A DNA stretch of 64,000 nucleotides, from assembly GCF_002245215.1 (NCBI RefSeq), contig NZ_NPMR01000002.1, positions 1,157,557-1,221,556 on the forward strand, read 5' to 3'. This document shows, in pieces, positions 49,569 through 57,876 of this stretch (positions within the stretch are counted from its first letter, which is position 1; the number at the start of each line of letters is the position of its first letter). Position numbers and translations under genes: made by a program. Under the pieces are notes generated by a model. It was not told the DNA's origin, searched no databases, and saw nothing but the letters and a program-made list of their open reading frames with translations. Source of the DNA: Microbacterium sp. Yaish 1 (lineage in GTDB: Bacteria; Actinomycetota; Actinomycetes; Actinomycetales; Microbacteriaceae).

Positions 49569-50504
49569 ATGGTCCTCGACCTCCGCGGACTCAACCCCGC
49601 CCCCGTCACCCCGTTCACCGTCGACGGCGACGTCGACTACGCCGCCATCTCGCGGCTCGGCTCGTGGCTCGGTTCGATCGAGGGGGTGAAGAGCCTGGTC
49701 GTGCTCGGCCACGCCGGCGAGGGAACATTCCTCACCGAGAAGGAGCAGCTCGACGTCATCCGGGCCTTCCGCGACTCGGTCGAAGACCGGCTGCCGATCA
49801 TCGCCGGCATCACGAAGGAGGGCAACGCCACCGCCGCGCTCGAGGCGAAGGATGCCGCCGCCGCCGGAGCTCGCGGCGCTCTGGTCTACCCCTCGCACGG
49901 CTGGCTGCGCTTCGGATTCCAGCCCGGCGCGCCGCAGACGCGCTACCGCGCGATCTGGGAGGAGTCGGGGCTCGAGGAGATCCTCTTCCAGTACCCCGAC
50001 AACACCAAGGCCTCGTACGACCTCGACACTCAGCTCGAGATCGCGGGACAGGAGGGCGTGAACCACACCAAGAACGGCGTGCGGAACATGCGCCGGTGGT
50101 ACACCGAGATCCCGGCGCTGCGCGCGGCGTACCCCGAGCTGCAGATCCTGTCGTGCCACGACGAGTACCTCCTGCCGACGATGTTCGACGTCGACGGCCT
50201 GCTGGTCGGCTACGGGAACATCGCGCCCGAGCTGCTCGTCGACCTGATCGCCGCGGGCAAGGCACGCGACTACGCCGCTGCCCACGCCATTCACGAGCGC
50301 CTGCTCCCGGTGACGAAGGCCGTCTACCACCGCGGCTCGCACATGGAGGGCACCGTCGCCCTGAAGTGGGGCCTGGTCAACCGTGGCATCCTGGACCACG
50401 CGACGGTCCGGGAGCCGCTCCTGCCCCTCCCCGCCGGCGCAGACGCCGAGATCGCCGCGGCCTTCGCCTCGGCCGAGCTCGGCAGCGTCACCGTTCCCGC
50501 GTAA
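49569..50504 (+). CDS. DapA-family aldolase/lyase
   Basis: A 311-residue TIM-barrel protein of the dihydrodipicolinate synthase superfamily. The opening NPAPVTPFTVDGDVDYAAI and LPIIAGITKEGNATAAL are familiar. The catalytic Tyr is likely Tyr142 (ILFQYPDN) and the Schiff-base Lys is Lys168 (GVNHTKNGVRN). The GTTGE loop of true DapA is GHAGEGTFLT here, so it is a different aldolase or hydro-lyase, perhaps for a 2-keto sugar acid or a pyruvate adduct. AAGGAG precedes ATG 49569. First gene behind the LacI-controlled promoter. Confidence 0.85.
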   Translation: MVLDLRGLNPAPVTPFTVDGDVDYAAISRLGSWLGSIEGVKSLVVLGHAGEGTFLTEKEQLDVIRAFRDSVEDRLPIIAGITKEGNATAALEAKDAAAAGARGALVYPSHGWLRFGFQPGAPQTRYRAIWEESGLEEILFQYPDNTKASYDLDTQLEIAGQEGVNHTKNGVRNMRRWYTEIPALRAAYPELQILSCHDEYLLPTMFDVDGLLVGYGNIAPELLVDLIAAGKARDYAAAHAIHERLLPVTKAVYHRGSHMEGTVALKWGLVNRGILDHATVREPLLPLPAGADAEIAAAFASAELGSVTVPA

Positions 50505-50636
50505 ACCACCACGGGCGGCCGGACCCCGCATCCGGCCGCCCTCCCTCCACCCCGTTCCGCTCCCCGACGCGTCGCAGCGCCGGCTCGAAGTCAATGACGA
50601 CTGCGCGGCATCCCGCCGCCCTCCGAAGGAGTCTCC

Positions 50637-51953
50637 ATGAGCGACCGCATCACCTCACGTCCCCCCGCCACTCCCGCGACCGGCCACGGCCGGATCTCGA
50701 CCGAAACGGTGCGGAGCATCGTCGGCAAGAACCCCGTGCGACGAACCTTCTGGCGTCGCCTCGCCCTCATCGGCCCGGCATTCGTGGCGGGAGCCTGGCA
50801 GTTCGGCCCGGGGAACCTCACCACCGCGATGAACGCGGGAGCAGGATACGGCTACGCCCTGATCTGGGTGATCATCGTGTCCACGCTGCTCATGGTCTTC
50901 CTGACCGACATGAGCGTGCGGCTCGGCATCCGAACGCCCGTCTCGCTCATCTCCTCCATCAAGGACAGCCTCGGGCGTCCGACCGGCGTCGCAGCGGGCG
51001 TCGGCGTCTTCCTCATCGCCCTCTGCTTCTCGGTGGGCAACGCCGTCGGGTCGGGCGTGGGGCTCGCGATGCTCATCCCGGGCAGCTCGCCCGTCATGTG
51101 GACGGTGATCTGCACGGTCGCCGTCGCGACCATCCTCCTCATGAAGGGCATCTACGGCATCGTCGAAAAGGCCCTGATCGTCATCGTGGCGATCATGGCG
51201 TTCTGCTTCATCGTCTCGGCGTTCGTGTCGAACCCCGACTGGGCCGCTGCCGGCCTCGGTCTGATCCCCGTCGTCCCCGACGGCGCCTGGCTGCTCATCA
51301 TCGGGCTCGTGGGGACCAACTTCTCCATCAACGCCGCCTTCTTCGCGTCGTACGGGACCAGGGCCCGGGCACGGACCGAATCGGAGTACCGCGACATCAC
51401 GATCGTCGACACGATTCCCGGCATCGTCGCCCCGGGGATCATGACCGCCCTCGTCATCGTCGTGTCCGCGTCGGTGCTGTTCGACACGGGCACCCCGGCT
51501 CCGGGAGCGTTCGTCGGCCTCGCGCGCATCTTCGAGCCGGTTGCGGGACCCGTGGGCACCTGGATCTTCGCGCTGGGCTTCTTCGGTTCGGCGTTCTCGT
51601 CGATGATCCCCAATTGCATCGCCGGCGGCACCCTGCTCTCGGACGCGCTCGGACGCGGGGCATCGGCCGAAACCATCACCGCTCGGCTGGGCAGCGCGTT
51701 CATCCTCGCCTTCGGCATCGCGATCACCGTGGCATTCGCCGGGTCGTCGCCGATCGAGCTGATCGTGCTCGCTCAGGCCCTCACGGTCCTGTTCGCTCCC
51801 CTGCTGGCCGCTCTCATCATCGTGATGGCCAACAATCGCGCACTGATGGGCCCGCTCCGAAACCGCTGGTGGCAGAACGTGCTGGGTGTCGTCGGCTTCG
51901 TCTCGGTGCTCGCCCTCTCGATCCGATTGCTGATCAGCATCGTCGCGGGCTGA
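50637..51953 (+). CDS. Nramp-fold transporter lacking the metal-binding motifs
   Basis: A 438-residue membrane protein with about eleven hydrophobic segments and Nramp similarity. In helix 1, canonical DPGN is GPGN at residues 57-60 (AWQFGPGNLTTAMNAGAGYG). In helix 6 the MPH metal motif is missing (GTNFSINAAFFASYGTRA). These residues bind Mn/Fe in true Nramps, so another substrate is likely. It follows the DapA-like aldolase by 132 bp in the same LacI-controlled unit, which suggests it imports the organic acid that the aldolase processes. GAAGGAG lies six bases ahead of the ATG. Confidence 0.83.
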   Translation: MSDRITSRPPATPATGHGRISTETVRSIVGKNPVRRTFWRRLALIGPAFVAGAWQFGPGNLTTAMNAGAGYGYALIWVIIVSTLLMVFLTDMSVRLGIRTPVSLISSIKDSLGRPTGVAAGVGVFLIALCFSVGNAVGSGVGLAMLIPGSSPVMWTVICTVAVATILLMKGIYGIVEKALIVIVAIMAFCFIVSAFVSNPDWAAAGLGLIPVVPDGAWLLIIGLVGTNFSINAAFFASYGTRARARTESEYRDITIVDTIPGIVAPGIMTALVIVVSASVLFDTGTPAPGAFVGLARIFEPVAGPVGTWIFALGFFGSAFSSMIPNCIAGGTLLSDALGRGASAETITARLGSAFILAFGIAITVAFAGSSPIELIVLAQALTVLFAPLLAALIIVMANNRALMGPLRNRWWQNVLGVVGFVSVLALSIRLLISIVAG

Positions 51954-51957
51954 GTGC

Positions 51958-52935
51958 TCACCGGTCGAGGCCGCTGACGAACGACACCAGTCGGTCAGCG
52001 GCCTCGGAGCGTGCGGGCGCAGCCGAGAGGAAGACATCGTGCAGGGCGCCGTCGATGCGGGCGATCGTGACGGTGGCGGCGATGCGGGTGGCCGCGCGCG
52101 CGATGTCGTCGACGACGAGCACGGAGTCGGTCGAGGTCATCGTGTCGTTCCACCGCAGCGGCGAGGTCGACCGCGCCGAGAGCAGCACGAGAGCCGGGGC
52201 GCCGACGTCGACCCCGGCCGCGACACGCGCGTGCCCTGCGATGACGGCGGCGAGCCATGCCGGATGCGTCGGGAAGCCCTGCTCGGGTCGCCAGCCGTCG
52301 GGAGCGTCGGGAAGGCTGCCGACCTCGCGCTGGGCCCGCGTGTAGAACCCGAGATCGACCACGGGGTGGGCGCCGCGCGGGTCGAATCGGGCCCGGACCT
52401 CGACGAGCGGCGCGACCGCCTGCCGCCCGAGGGGGCCGAGCTGCAGCTCGAGCCAGGGGCTGTTCAGCACCACGGCCGCGGCGCGTCCCGGGTGACGTGC
52501 CGCCCACAGGGTGAGCGTCAGGCCGCCGGTGCTGTGCCCGAGGAGCACGAGCCGCCGCCCCTGACGCTCGGTGTCCATCACGGTGAGCGCGGCCTCGATG
52601 TCGTCGTCGTACACGTCGAGCGACGTGACGTATCCGCGCGCCTGACCAGGACGGATGCTGCGCCCGTACTTCCGCAGGTCGAGAGCATGGAAGCGCGCGC
52701 CGCGATCGGTGAAGATCCGCGCGAGGTCGGTCTGGAAGAAGTAGTCCGACCAGCCGTGGACGTACAGCACGTCGATGTCGCGCCACGCGCCGAAGAGGCG
52801 GAGGCCCGGATGCGGCATCGCCCGCACGAGCGTCGCGACGACGTCGCCCTCGTCATCCGAGCCGAGCGGAAGTGTCGTCTGCTCGAAGCCGGGGCCCAGC
52901 AGGTCGGGGCCCCACGTCACGTCATCCGCCCGCAT
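51958..52935 (-). CDS. Alpha/beta hydrolase (lysophospholipase/esterase-like)
   Basis: A 325-residue serine hydrolase with nucleophile elbow GHSTGG (LVLLGHSTGGLTLTLWAARH) and the preceding VLYVHGWSDYFFQTDLARIF and FHALDLRKYGRSIR. The catalytic His is probably in DGALHDVFLS near the C-terminus. Actinobacterial relatives are annotated as lysophospholipases or monoacylglycerol lipases. No signal peptide. Converges on the Nramp-like gene with four bases between stop codons and is 40 bp past the ABC ATPase start side, transcribed in the same direction as the ABC operon's genes. Confidence 0.83.
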   Translation of the reverse strand: MRADDVTWGPDLLGPGFEQTTLPLGSDDEGDVVATLVRAMPHPGLRLFGAWRDIDVLYVHGWSDYFFQTDLARIFTDRGARFHALDLRKYGRSIRPGQARGYVTSLDVYDDDIEAALTVMDTERQGRRLVLLGHSTGGLTLTLWAARHPGRAAAVVLNSPWLELQLGPLGRQAVAPLVEVRARFDPRGAHPVVDLGFYTRAQREVGSLPDAPDGWRPEQGFPTHPAWLAAVIAGHARVAAGVDVGAPALVLLSARSTSPLRWNDTMTSTDSVLVVDDIARAATRIAATVTIARIDGALHDVFLSAAPARSEAADRLVSFVSGLDR

Positions 52936-52975
52936 GTCCCCACCCTAGGTCGTGGAGATCCGCGGGTGCTGGGCG

Positions 52976-54283
52976 TCAGGCGGCGGAACTCTGCTGCGAG
53001 CCCGAGCCCGAGCCCGAGCCCGCACCGGAACCGGTGCGACGGGCCTCGCGCTCCTGAGCGCGCTGGAGCGCGCGCTTGCGCTGCTCGCGGGCGTCGTCCT
53101 CAAGCTTCGCCGCACGCTGCTCGTCGCGCGTGAGGTTCTCGCCCGTCTCGGGGTCGAACACGTGCAGCGAGTCGGGTGAGAACCACAGCGTCGCCGGATC
53201 CCCCGCGCGGATGTTGCTGAGCGAGTCGAGCGCCACGACGAGCTCGGTGCGCAGCCCCTCTCCGTCGAGATCGCGGTCGAGCTCGGCGAGCTTCTCGCGC
53301 ACCGACTCCTCGACCTCGAACGGGATGTAGGCGTACAGCACCTCGCCGAGCCACTCGGTCATCTCGACGTCGACGTCGGCGCGCACACCGCCCTCGAGCG
53401 GACGGTCGGACGTCTCGGCATCCTCGAACGCGTCGGGACGCACTCCCACGATGACGAGCTCGCGGTCGCCGATCGCGCGGCGCAACCGGTCGTCCAGCGG
53501 AACGTCGAACATCGGCAGCTTGAGCGTGTCGCCCTCGACCGTGCCGTGCAGGAAGTTCATCGGAGGCGACCCGATGAAACCGGCGACGAAGAGGTTGACC
53601 GGCTGCTCGTACAGGCCGCGCGGGCTCGCGACCTGCTGCAGCTCGCCGCGGCGGAGCACCGCCACCCGGTCGCCGAGCGTCATGGCTTCGGTCTGATCGT
53701 GCGTGACGTAGACGGTCGTCGTGCCCAGCGAACGCTGCAGCCGCGCGATCTCGGTGCGCATCTGGCCGCGCAGCTTGGCGTCGAGGTTCGACAGCGGCTC
53801 GTCGAAGAGGAACGCCCGAGCGTTGCGCACGATCGCGCGCCCCATCGCCACCCGCTGACGCTGACCGCCGGAGAGGTTGGCGGGCTTGCGGTCGAGGTGC
53901 TCGTCGAGCTCCAGAAGGCTCGACGCGCGCCGGACGCGCTCGTCGATCTCGTCGTCGGGCACGTTGCTCGACTTCAATCGCATCGGGAAGGCGATGTTCT
54001 CGTACACCGTGAGGTGCGGGTACAGGGCGTAGTTCTGGAACACCATCGCGAGGTCGCGGTCCTTGGGCGCCTTGTCGTTCACAACGTCGCCGTCGATCAG
54101 CATCTCGCCGCTGGTGATGTCCTCGAGCCCCACGATCATCCGCAGGAGCGTCGACTTGCCGCATCCGGAGGGTCCGACGAGGATGACGAACTCGCCGTCG
54201 GCGATGTCGAGGTCGACACCCTTGACCGCCGTGAAGCCGTCGTCGTACGTCTTCACGATGTTCTTCAGCGTGATGGAGGCCAT
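52976..54283 (-). CDS. Sugar ABC importer ATPase (MsmK/UgpC/SugC type)
   Basis: A 435-residue ATPase for carbohydrate import. Walker A is VGPSGCGKSTLLR, the signature is NLSGGQRQRVAMGRAIV, Walker B is FLFDEPLSNLDAKLR and the switch is VYVTHDQTEAMTLG. The C-terminal TOBE/OB regulatory part (GSPPMNFLHGTVEG, LVIVGVRPDAFED) is complete. A non-conserved tail of about 45 residues follows, with a charged helix (EDDAREQRKRALQRAQERE) and a GSGSGSGS run. Last gene of the binding-protein/permease/permease/ATPase operon, 43 bp after the second permease. Confidence 0.93.
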   Translation of the reverse strand: MASITLKNIVKTYDDGFTAVKGVDLDIADGEFVILVGPSGCGKSTLLRMIVGLEDITSGEMLIDGDVVNDKAPKDRDLAMVFQNYALYPHLTVYENIAFPMRLKSSNVPDDEIDERVRRASSLLELDEHLDRKPANLSGGQRQRVAMGRAIVRNARAFLFDEPLSNLDAKLRGQMRTEIARLQRSLGTTTVYVTHDQTEAMTLGDRVAVLRRGELQQVASPRGLYEQPVNLFVAGFIGSPPMNFLHGTVEGDTLKLPMFDVPLDDRLRRAIGDRELVIVGVRPDAFEDAETSDRPLEGGVRADVDVEMTEWLGEVLYAYIPFEVEESVREKLAELDRDLDGEGLRTELVVALDSLSNIRAGDPATLWFSPDSLHVFDPETGENLTRDEQRAAKLEDDAREQRKRALQRAQEREARRTGSGAGSGSGSGSQQSSAA

Positions 54284-54326
54284 GACGTTCCCTTCGAGGT
54301 GGACGCGGCGGCGAGGATGCTGGAGG

Positions 54327-55175
54327 TCATCCCTTGACCGCGCCCTGCGTGAGGCCGGAGACGATCCGGCGCTGGAAGATGACGACGACCACCACGATCG
54401 GGATCGTCACGATGATGGCGGCTGCCGAGATCGCGCCGGTGGGCTGCTCGAACTGCGAGGCTCCGGTGAAGAACGACAGGGCCGCCGGCACGGGGCGCGC
54501 AGCGCTGGTCGAGGTGAGCGAGATGCCGTAGACGAAGTCGTTCCACGCGATGAAGAACGCGATGATCGCGGTCGTGAAGACCCCGGGCGCCGCGAGCGGC
54601 ACCACGGTCTTGCGGAAGGCCTCGAACGGCGTCGCGCCGTCGACCTGCGCCGCCTGCTCCAGCTCCCACGGGATCTGGCGGAAGAAGGCGGCGAGGGTCC
54701 AGATCGCGATCGGCAGCGTCAGCGAGAGATACGGGATGATGAGGCCGAGCCAGGTGTCGTAGAGACCGATGACCCGCCACAGGTTGAACAGCGGCGTCAC
54801 GATCGACACGATCGGGAAGACCGACACCGCGAGCGCGGTGACGAGGATGATGCGCTTGCCGCGGAACTCGAGCCGCGCGATCGCGTAGGCGCACAGCGTC
54901 GCGAGGACGACGGCGACGAAGGTGGCGATGAGCGAGATGCCGACGGAGTTGCGCAGCGCGGGCAGGAACAGGTCTTGCGCCCCGCCGCCCGGCGCGAGGA
55001 TCTCGGTGTAGTTCTCGAGGGTCCATTCCTGCGGGAGCAGGGTGCCCGAGAACAGACCCGACGGCGTCTTGAACGACGTCATGAGGATCGAGAAGACGGG
55101 GAAGAGCGACCACACGAGCACCGCGATGATGATCGCGGCCCATCCGATCCGCTGCGGCCAGGTGAGAGTGCGCAT
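54327..55175 (-). CDS. Sugar ABC importer permease (MalG/SugB type)
   Basis: A 282-residue permease with six helices. The EAA loop is LEQAAQVDGATPFEAFRKTV, followed by APGVFTTAIIAFFIAWNDF, as in MalG-like subunits. The start ATG overlaps the stop of the first permease by one base (TGATG). It should pair with that permease and the two copies of the ATPase to import an oligosaccharide or sugar derivative. Confidence 0.93.
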   Translation of the reverse strand: MRTLTWPQRIGWAAIIIAVLVWSLFPVFSILMTSFKTPSGLFSGTLLPQEWTLENYTEILAPGGGAQDLFLPALRNSVGISLIATFVAVVLATLCAYAIARLEFRGKRIILVTALAVSVFPIVSIVTPLFNLWRVIGLYDTWLGLIIPYLSLTLPIAIWTLAAFFRQIPWELEQAAQVDGATPFEAFRKTVVPLAAPGVFTTAIIAFFIAWNDFVYGISLTSTSAARPVPAALSFFTGASQFEQPTGAISAAAIIVTIPIVVVVVIFQRRIVSGLTQGAVKG

Positions 55176-56110
55176 CAGGAGTTCCGTCCCGTCGCGAGGT
55201 CGACCTTGAAGCCCTTGATGAAGATCGCGGCGATGATCAGGACGCTGAGGAACAGCAGCACCGAGATCGCCGAGCCGAGCCCGATCTCGAGGCGCCCGAT
55301 CGAGGTGTTGTACGCGAGCAGCGACAGCGCCTCGGTGTCGTTGGCGCCGCCGGTCATGATGTAGATGTTGTCGAAGATGCGGAACGCCTCGAGGGTGCGG
55401 AAGAGCACCGCGACCATGATGGCGGCCTTCATGTTCGGCAGGATGACGCGACGCATGACCTCCCACCCGGTGGCCCCGTCGACCTTCGCGGCCTCCTCCA
55501 GATCGCCGGGCACCTGGGCGAGCCCCGACAGCAGCAGCAGCGAGATGAACGGCGTCGTCTTCCACACCTCGGAGAAGATGATCACCACGAGGGAGGTGCC
55601 CTGCTCGGCGAACCAGTTGAGCTCGGGGTCGAACCCCGGGATCCAGCTGAGCCAGTTGTTGACGTACCCGCCCGAGTTGATGTCGAACGCGTAGAACCAG
55701 GCGAAGGCCGCCACGACCGTGATGATGCCGTAGGGCACGAGGATCGCGGTCCGCGCGAGACCGCGGAGCTTCCTGATCGCCCGGTGCATGACGAGCGCGA
55801 GGAGGAAGCCGAGGATCAGCTCGAACAGCACGGTGACGACCGTGATGAAGAGGGTGACCCCCATCGACCGCCAGAACGCGGGGTCGCTCAGCACCACCCG
55901 GTAGTTCTCGAACAGGACGAACGACCGCTCGTCGGGCGCCGTCAGCCGCAGGCTGAACAGTGAATCGAACAGCGCCTGCCCGATGGGATACATCGTGACC
56001 AGCAGCATGATGACGAACGCCGGGCCCGCCAGCATCCAGCCCAGTCGCCCCTCCGCACGCGCCCGGGCGGAGCGCCGGGGCCGCGCCGCCGCGCTTTCCC
56101 GCGTGCTCAC
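55175..56110 (-). CDS. Sugar ABC importer permease (MalF/SugA type)
   Basis: A 311-residue permease with an Arg-rich N-terminus (ARPRRSARARAEGRLG) and six helices. The EAA motif is LEEAAKVDGATGWEVMRRVI, and a large external loop follows the third helix (FAWFYAFDINSGGYVNNWLS). GTG start at 56110 overlaps the binding-protein stop by four bases. This matches SugA/ThuF-like partners of LpqY-type binding proteins. Confidence 0.93.
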   Translation of the reverse strand: MSTRESAAARPRRSARARAEGRLGWMLAGPAFVIMLLVTMYPIGQALFDSLFSLRLTAPDERSFVLFENYRVVLSDPAFWRSMGVTLFITVVTVLFELILGFLLALVMHRAIRKLRGLARTAILVPYGIITVVAAFAWFYAFDINSGGYVNNWLSWIPGFDPELNWFAEQGTSLVVIIFSEVWKTTPFISLLLLSGLAQVPGDLEEAAKVDGATGWEVMRRVILPNMKAAIMVAVLFRTLEAFRIFDNIYIMTGGANDTEALSLLAYNTSIGRLEIGLGSAISVLLFLSVLIIAAIFIKGFKVDLATGRNS

Positions 56111-57369
56111 AGCAGACGCTCCCCGCGCAGGACGGCGAGGATGAACTCGCTCGACGTTCTCGGCGTGGTCTCGGGGTTCACCGCTGCCGGCGGGTGCCAC
56201 GTGCGCTGGAGCCCGATGGAGATCTCGTTGTAGTACGGCGTCTGCGGACGCGGCACACCGAGGTCGAGCGACTCGCGGATGGTGTCGGCCATCGGGAACT
56301 CCTCCTGCACGCGAGGGTCGTCGTAGGCGGCGGCGTTGGACGGCGGGTTGCCGTCGGTGACGAAGTACTCCGACTGGTTCTCGGGCTGGACGATGCACTC
56401 GACGGCCTGCCAGGCGAGGTCGGGGTTCTTGCTGAAGGCACCGACCCCGAGGTTGATGCCGCCCACGGGAGGCGCCGCCGGCTTGTCGGCGTCGACGCGC
56501 GGGTAGACGGCCCAGCCCAGGTCATCGGCGATGGCGGGGTCGGCGCCGGTCATCGCCGGCCACACGAACGGCCAGTTGACCATGAACGAGCCCTGCTCGC
56601 CCTGGAACAGGTTCATATTGGCGTTCTCGTCGGCGGTCGGAAGACCCGGCCCGCCGAGCCCGTCGGCCCCGATGCGGTGGATGATCTCGGCCGCAGCCCG
56701 GCCCGCCTCGCTGTCGAGTCCGAGCTCGAGCTCGTCGGCGGGCGCCTCGGGGTTCTTCAAGATCTCGCCGCCGGCCGACGCGACGAGGGCGTTGATCCAG
56801 ACGGTCAGCGACTCGGCCAGCGCGCCCTGGACGCCCAGCCGCAGATCCTGCTCCTCGGCGACGGCGATGATGTCGTCCCAGGTGACCGGCTGCGACATGT
56901 CGAGACCGGCCGCGTCGACGACCGACTGCCGATACCAGAGCAGCTGCGTGTTGGCCCAGAAGGGCACGGTCACCAGCTCGCCACCCCAGCTCGCGGAGTC
57001 GACCGCGCCCTGGACGATGCCGTCGGTGTTCTGCAGGTCGGCCGGCACCTCGTCGAGGAAGCCGGGCTCGGCGAGTTCGGGGATGAACGGCGGGTCGAGG
57101 CTCATGATGTCGAGCGAGGTGTCGCCGGCGGCCAGACGCCGGGCCAGCTGCTCGCGCTGCGACGCCGCATCACGCGGCAGAAGCGACGTCTCGATGCGAT
57201 AGGCGCCGTCAGCGGCATCCGTGCAGGCCGCGGCGATCCGCGCCTGCCCGCCGTCGTCGGGGTTGATGTACCAGGTGAGCGTGGGCACTCCGTCATCGGG
57301 GGCGCAGGCGCCGAGCGTCGCTGCGAGCGCGACCACCGATGCGGCTGCCAGGACCCGGGTCGTGCGCAT
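56107..57369 (-). CDS. Sugar-binding lipoprotein of the ABC importer (LpqY/ThuE-like)
   Basis: A 420-residue family 1 solute-binding protein. The signal sequence ends in the lipobox LGAC. Typical features are LTWYINPDDGGQARIAAACT, SLDIMSLDPPFIPELAEPG, VPFWANTQLLWYRQSVVDAAG and FQGEQGSFMVNWPFVW. The overall pattern is near actinobacterial trehalose-binding proteins (LpqY), so an alpha-glucoside such as trehalose is a good guess, but not more. ATG at 57369 with AGGAGG nine bases upstream. First gene of the operon. Confidence 0.9.
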   Translation of the reverse strand: MRTTRVLAAASVVALAATLGACAPDDGVPTLTWYINPDDGGQARIAAACTDAADGAYRIETSLLPRDAASQREQLARRLAAGDTSLDIMSLDPPFIPELAEPGFLDEVPADLQNTDGIVQGAVDSASWGGELVTVPFWANTQLLWYRQSVVDAAGLDMSQPVTWDDIIAVAEEQDLRLGVQGALAESLTVWINALVASAGGEILKNPEAPADELELGLDSEAGRAAAEIIHRIGADGLGGPGLPTADENANMNLFQGEQGSFMVNWPFVWPAMTGADPAIADDLGWAVYPRVDADKPAAPPVGGINLGVGAFSKNPDLAWQAVECIVQPENQSEYFVTDGNPPSNAAAYDDPRVQEEFPMADTIRESLDLGVPRPQTPYYNEISIGLQRTWHPPAAVNPETTPRTSSEFILAVLRGERLL

Positions 57370-57458
57370 CGGGCCTCCTCGTTCCGTATCGTCGCGACCC
57401 GGCGCGCTCACGGCACCGGGCGTTCCCCCATCATGGCGTCGGAGGAACGCCGCGACCA

Positions 57459-57474
57459 CGGGTTGCCCAACCCG
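57459..57474. terminator. Short hairpin between the hypothetical gene and the ABC operon
   Basis: CGGGTTG-CC-CAACCCG has perfect 7-bp arms with a minimal loop, 37 bp after the stop of the upstream hypothetical gene on the minus strand. It is without a T tract, so terminator function is only plausible. Confidence 0.4.
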
Positions 57475-57510
57475 ATGCGCTGTAGTACACCGGGCGGGCG
57501 AGGCGGACGG

Positions 57511-57876
57511 TCAGTCCTCGGCGACCGGGCTCTCGATCTCGGTCGGGTCGTCGCCCGCGAACGCGTGCGACTTCGTCTCGAGGAACGCGCAGAGGGTCGA
57601 CACCATCGCGAGCTCGGTCGACAGGGCGAGCGCCCCGCCCGCGCCGAGACGCAGCTCGGTCTCGCGCGCCTCGAACGTGATGCGCCAGGTGTTGCCGCCG
57701 GGGACATCGGGCTCGATGTAGGTGACGGTCTGCGCGTTCATCATGGTGATCGCGACGAGTCCGGTGTCGCGGCCGAGGCTGCCGTCCTGCGGGATGACCT
57801 TCACCGCGAGCGGGTAGCCGAACCGCTGGAACTCCTCGATCCACGCGTCGAGGGTCTGCTTGCTCCGAAAGGTCAT
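57511..57876 (-). CDS. Hypothetical protein, 121 aa, coupled to the reductase gene
   Basis: A soluble alpha/beta protein (FRSKQTLDAWIEEFQRFGYP, VTYIEPDVPGGNTWRITFEA) with no motif I recognise. Its start overlaps the stop of the FprA-like gene by four bases, so it is translated with it and might help or follow that reductase. Codon use is normal for the region. Confidence 0.68.
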   Translation of the reverse strand: MTFRSKQTLDAWIEEFQRFGYPLAVKVIPQDGSLGRDTGLVAITMMNAQTVTYIEPDVPGGNTWRITFEARETELRLGAGGALALSTELAMVSTLCAFLETKSHAFAGDDPTEIESPVAED

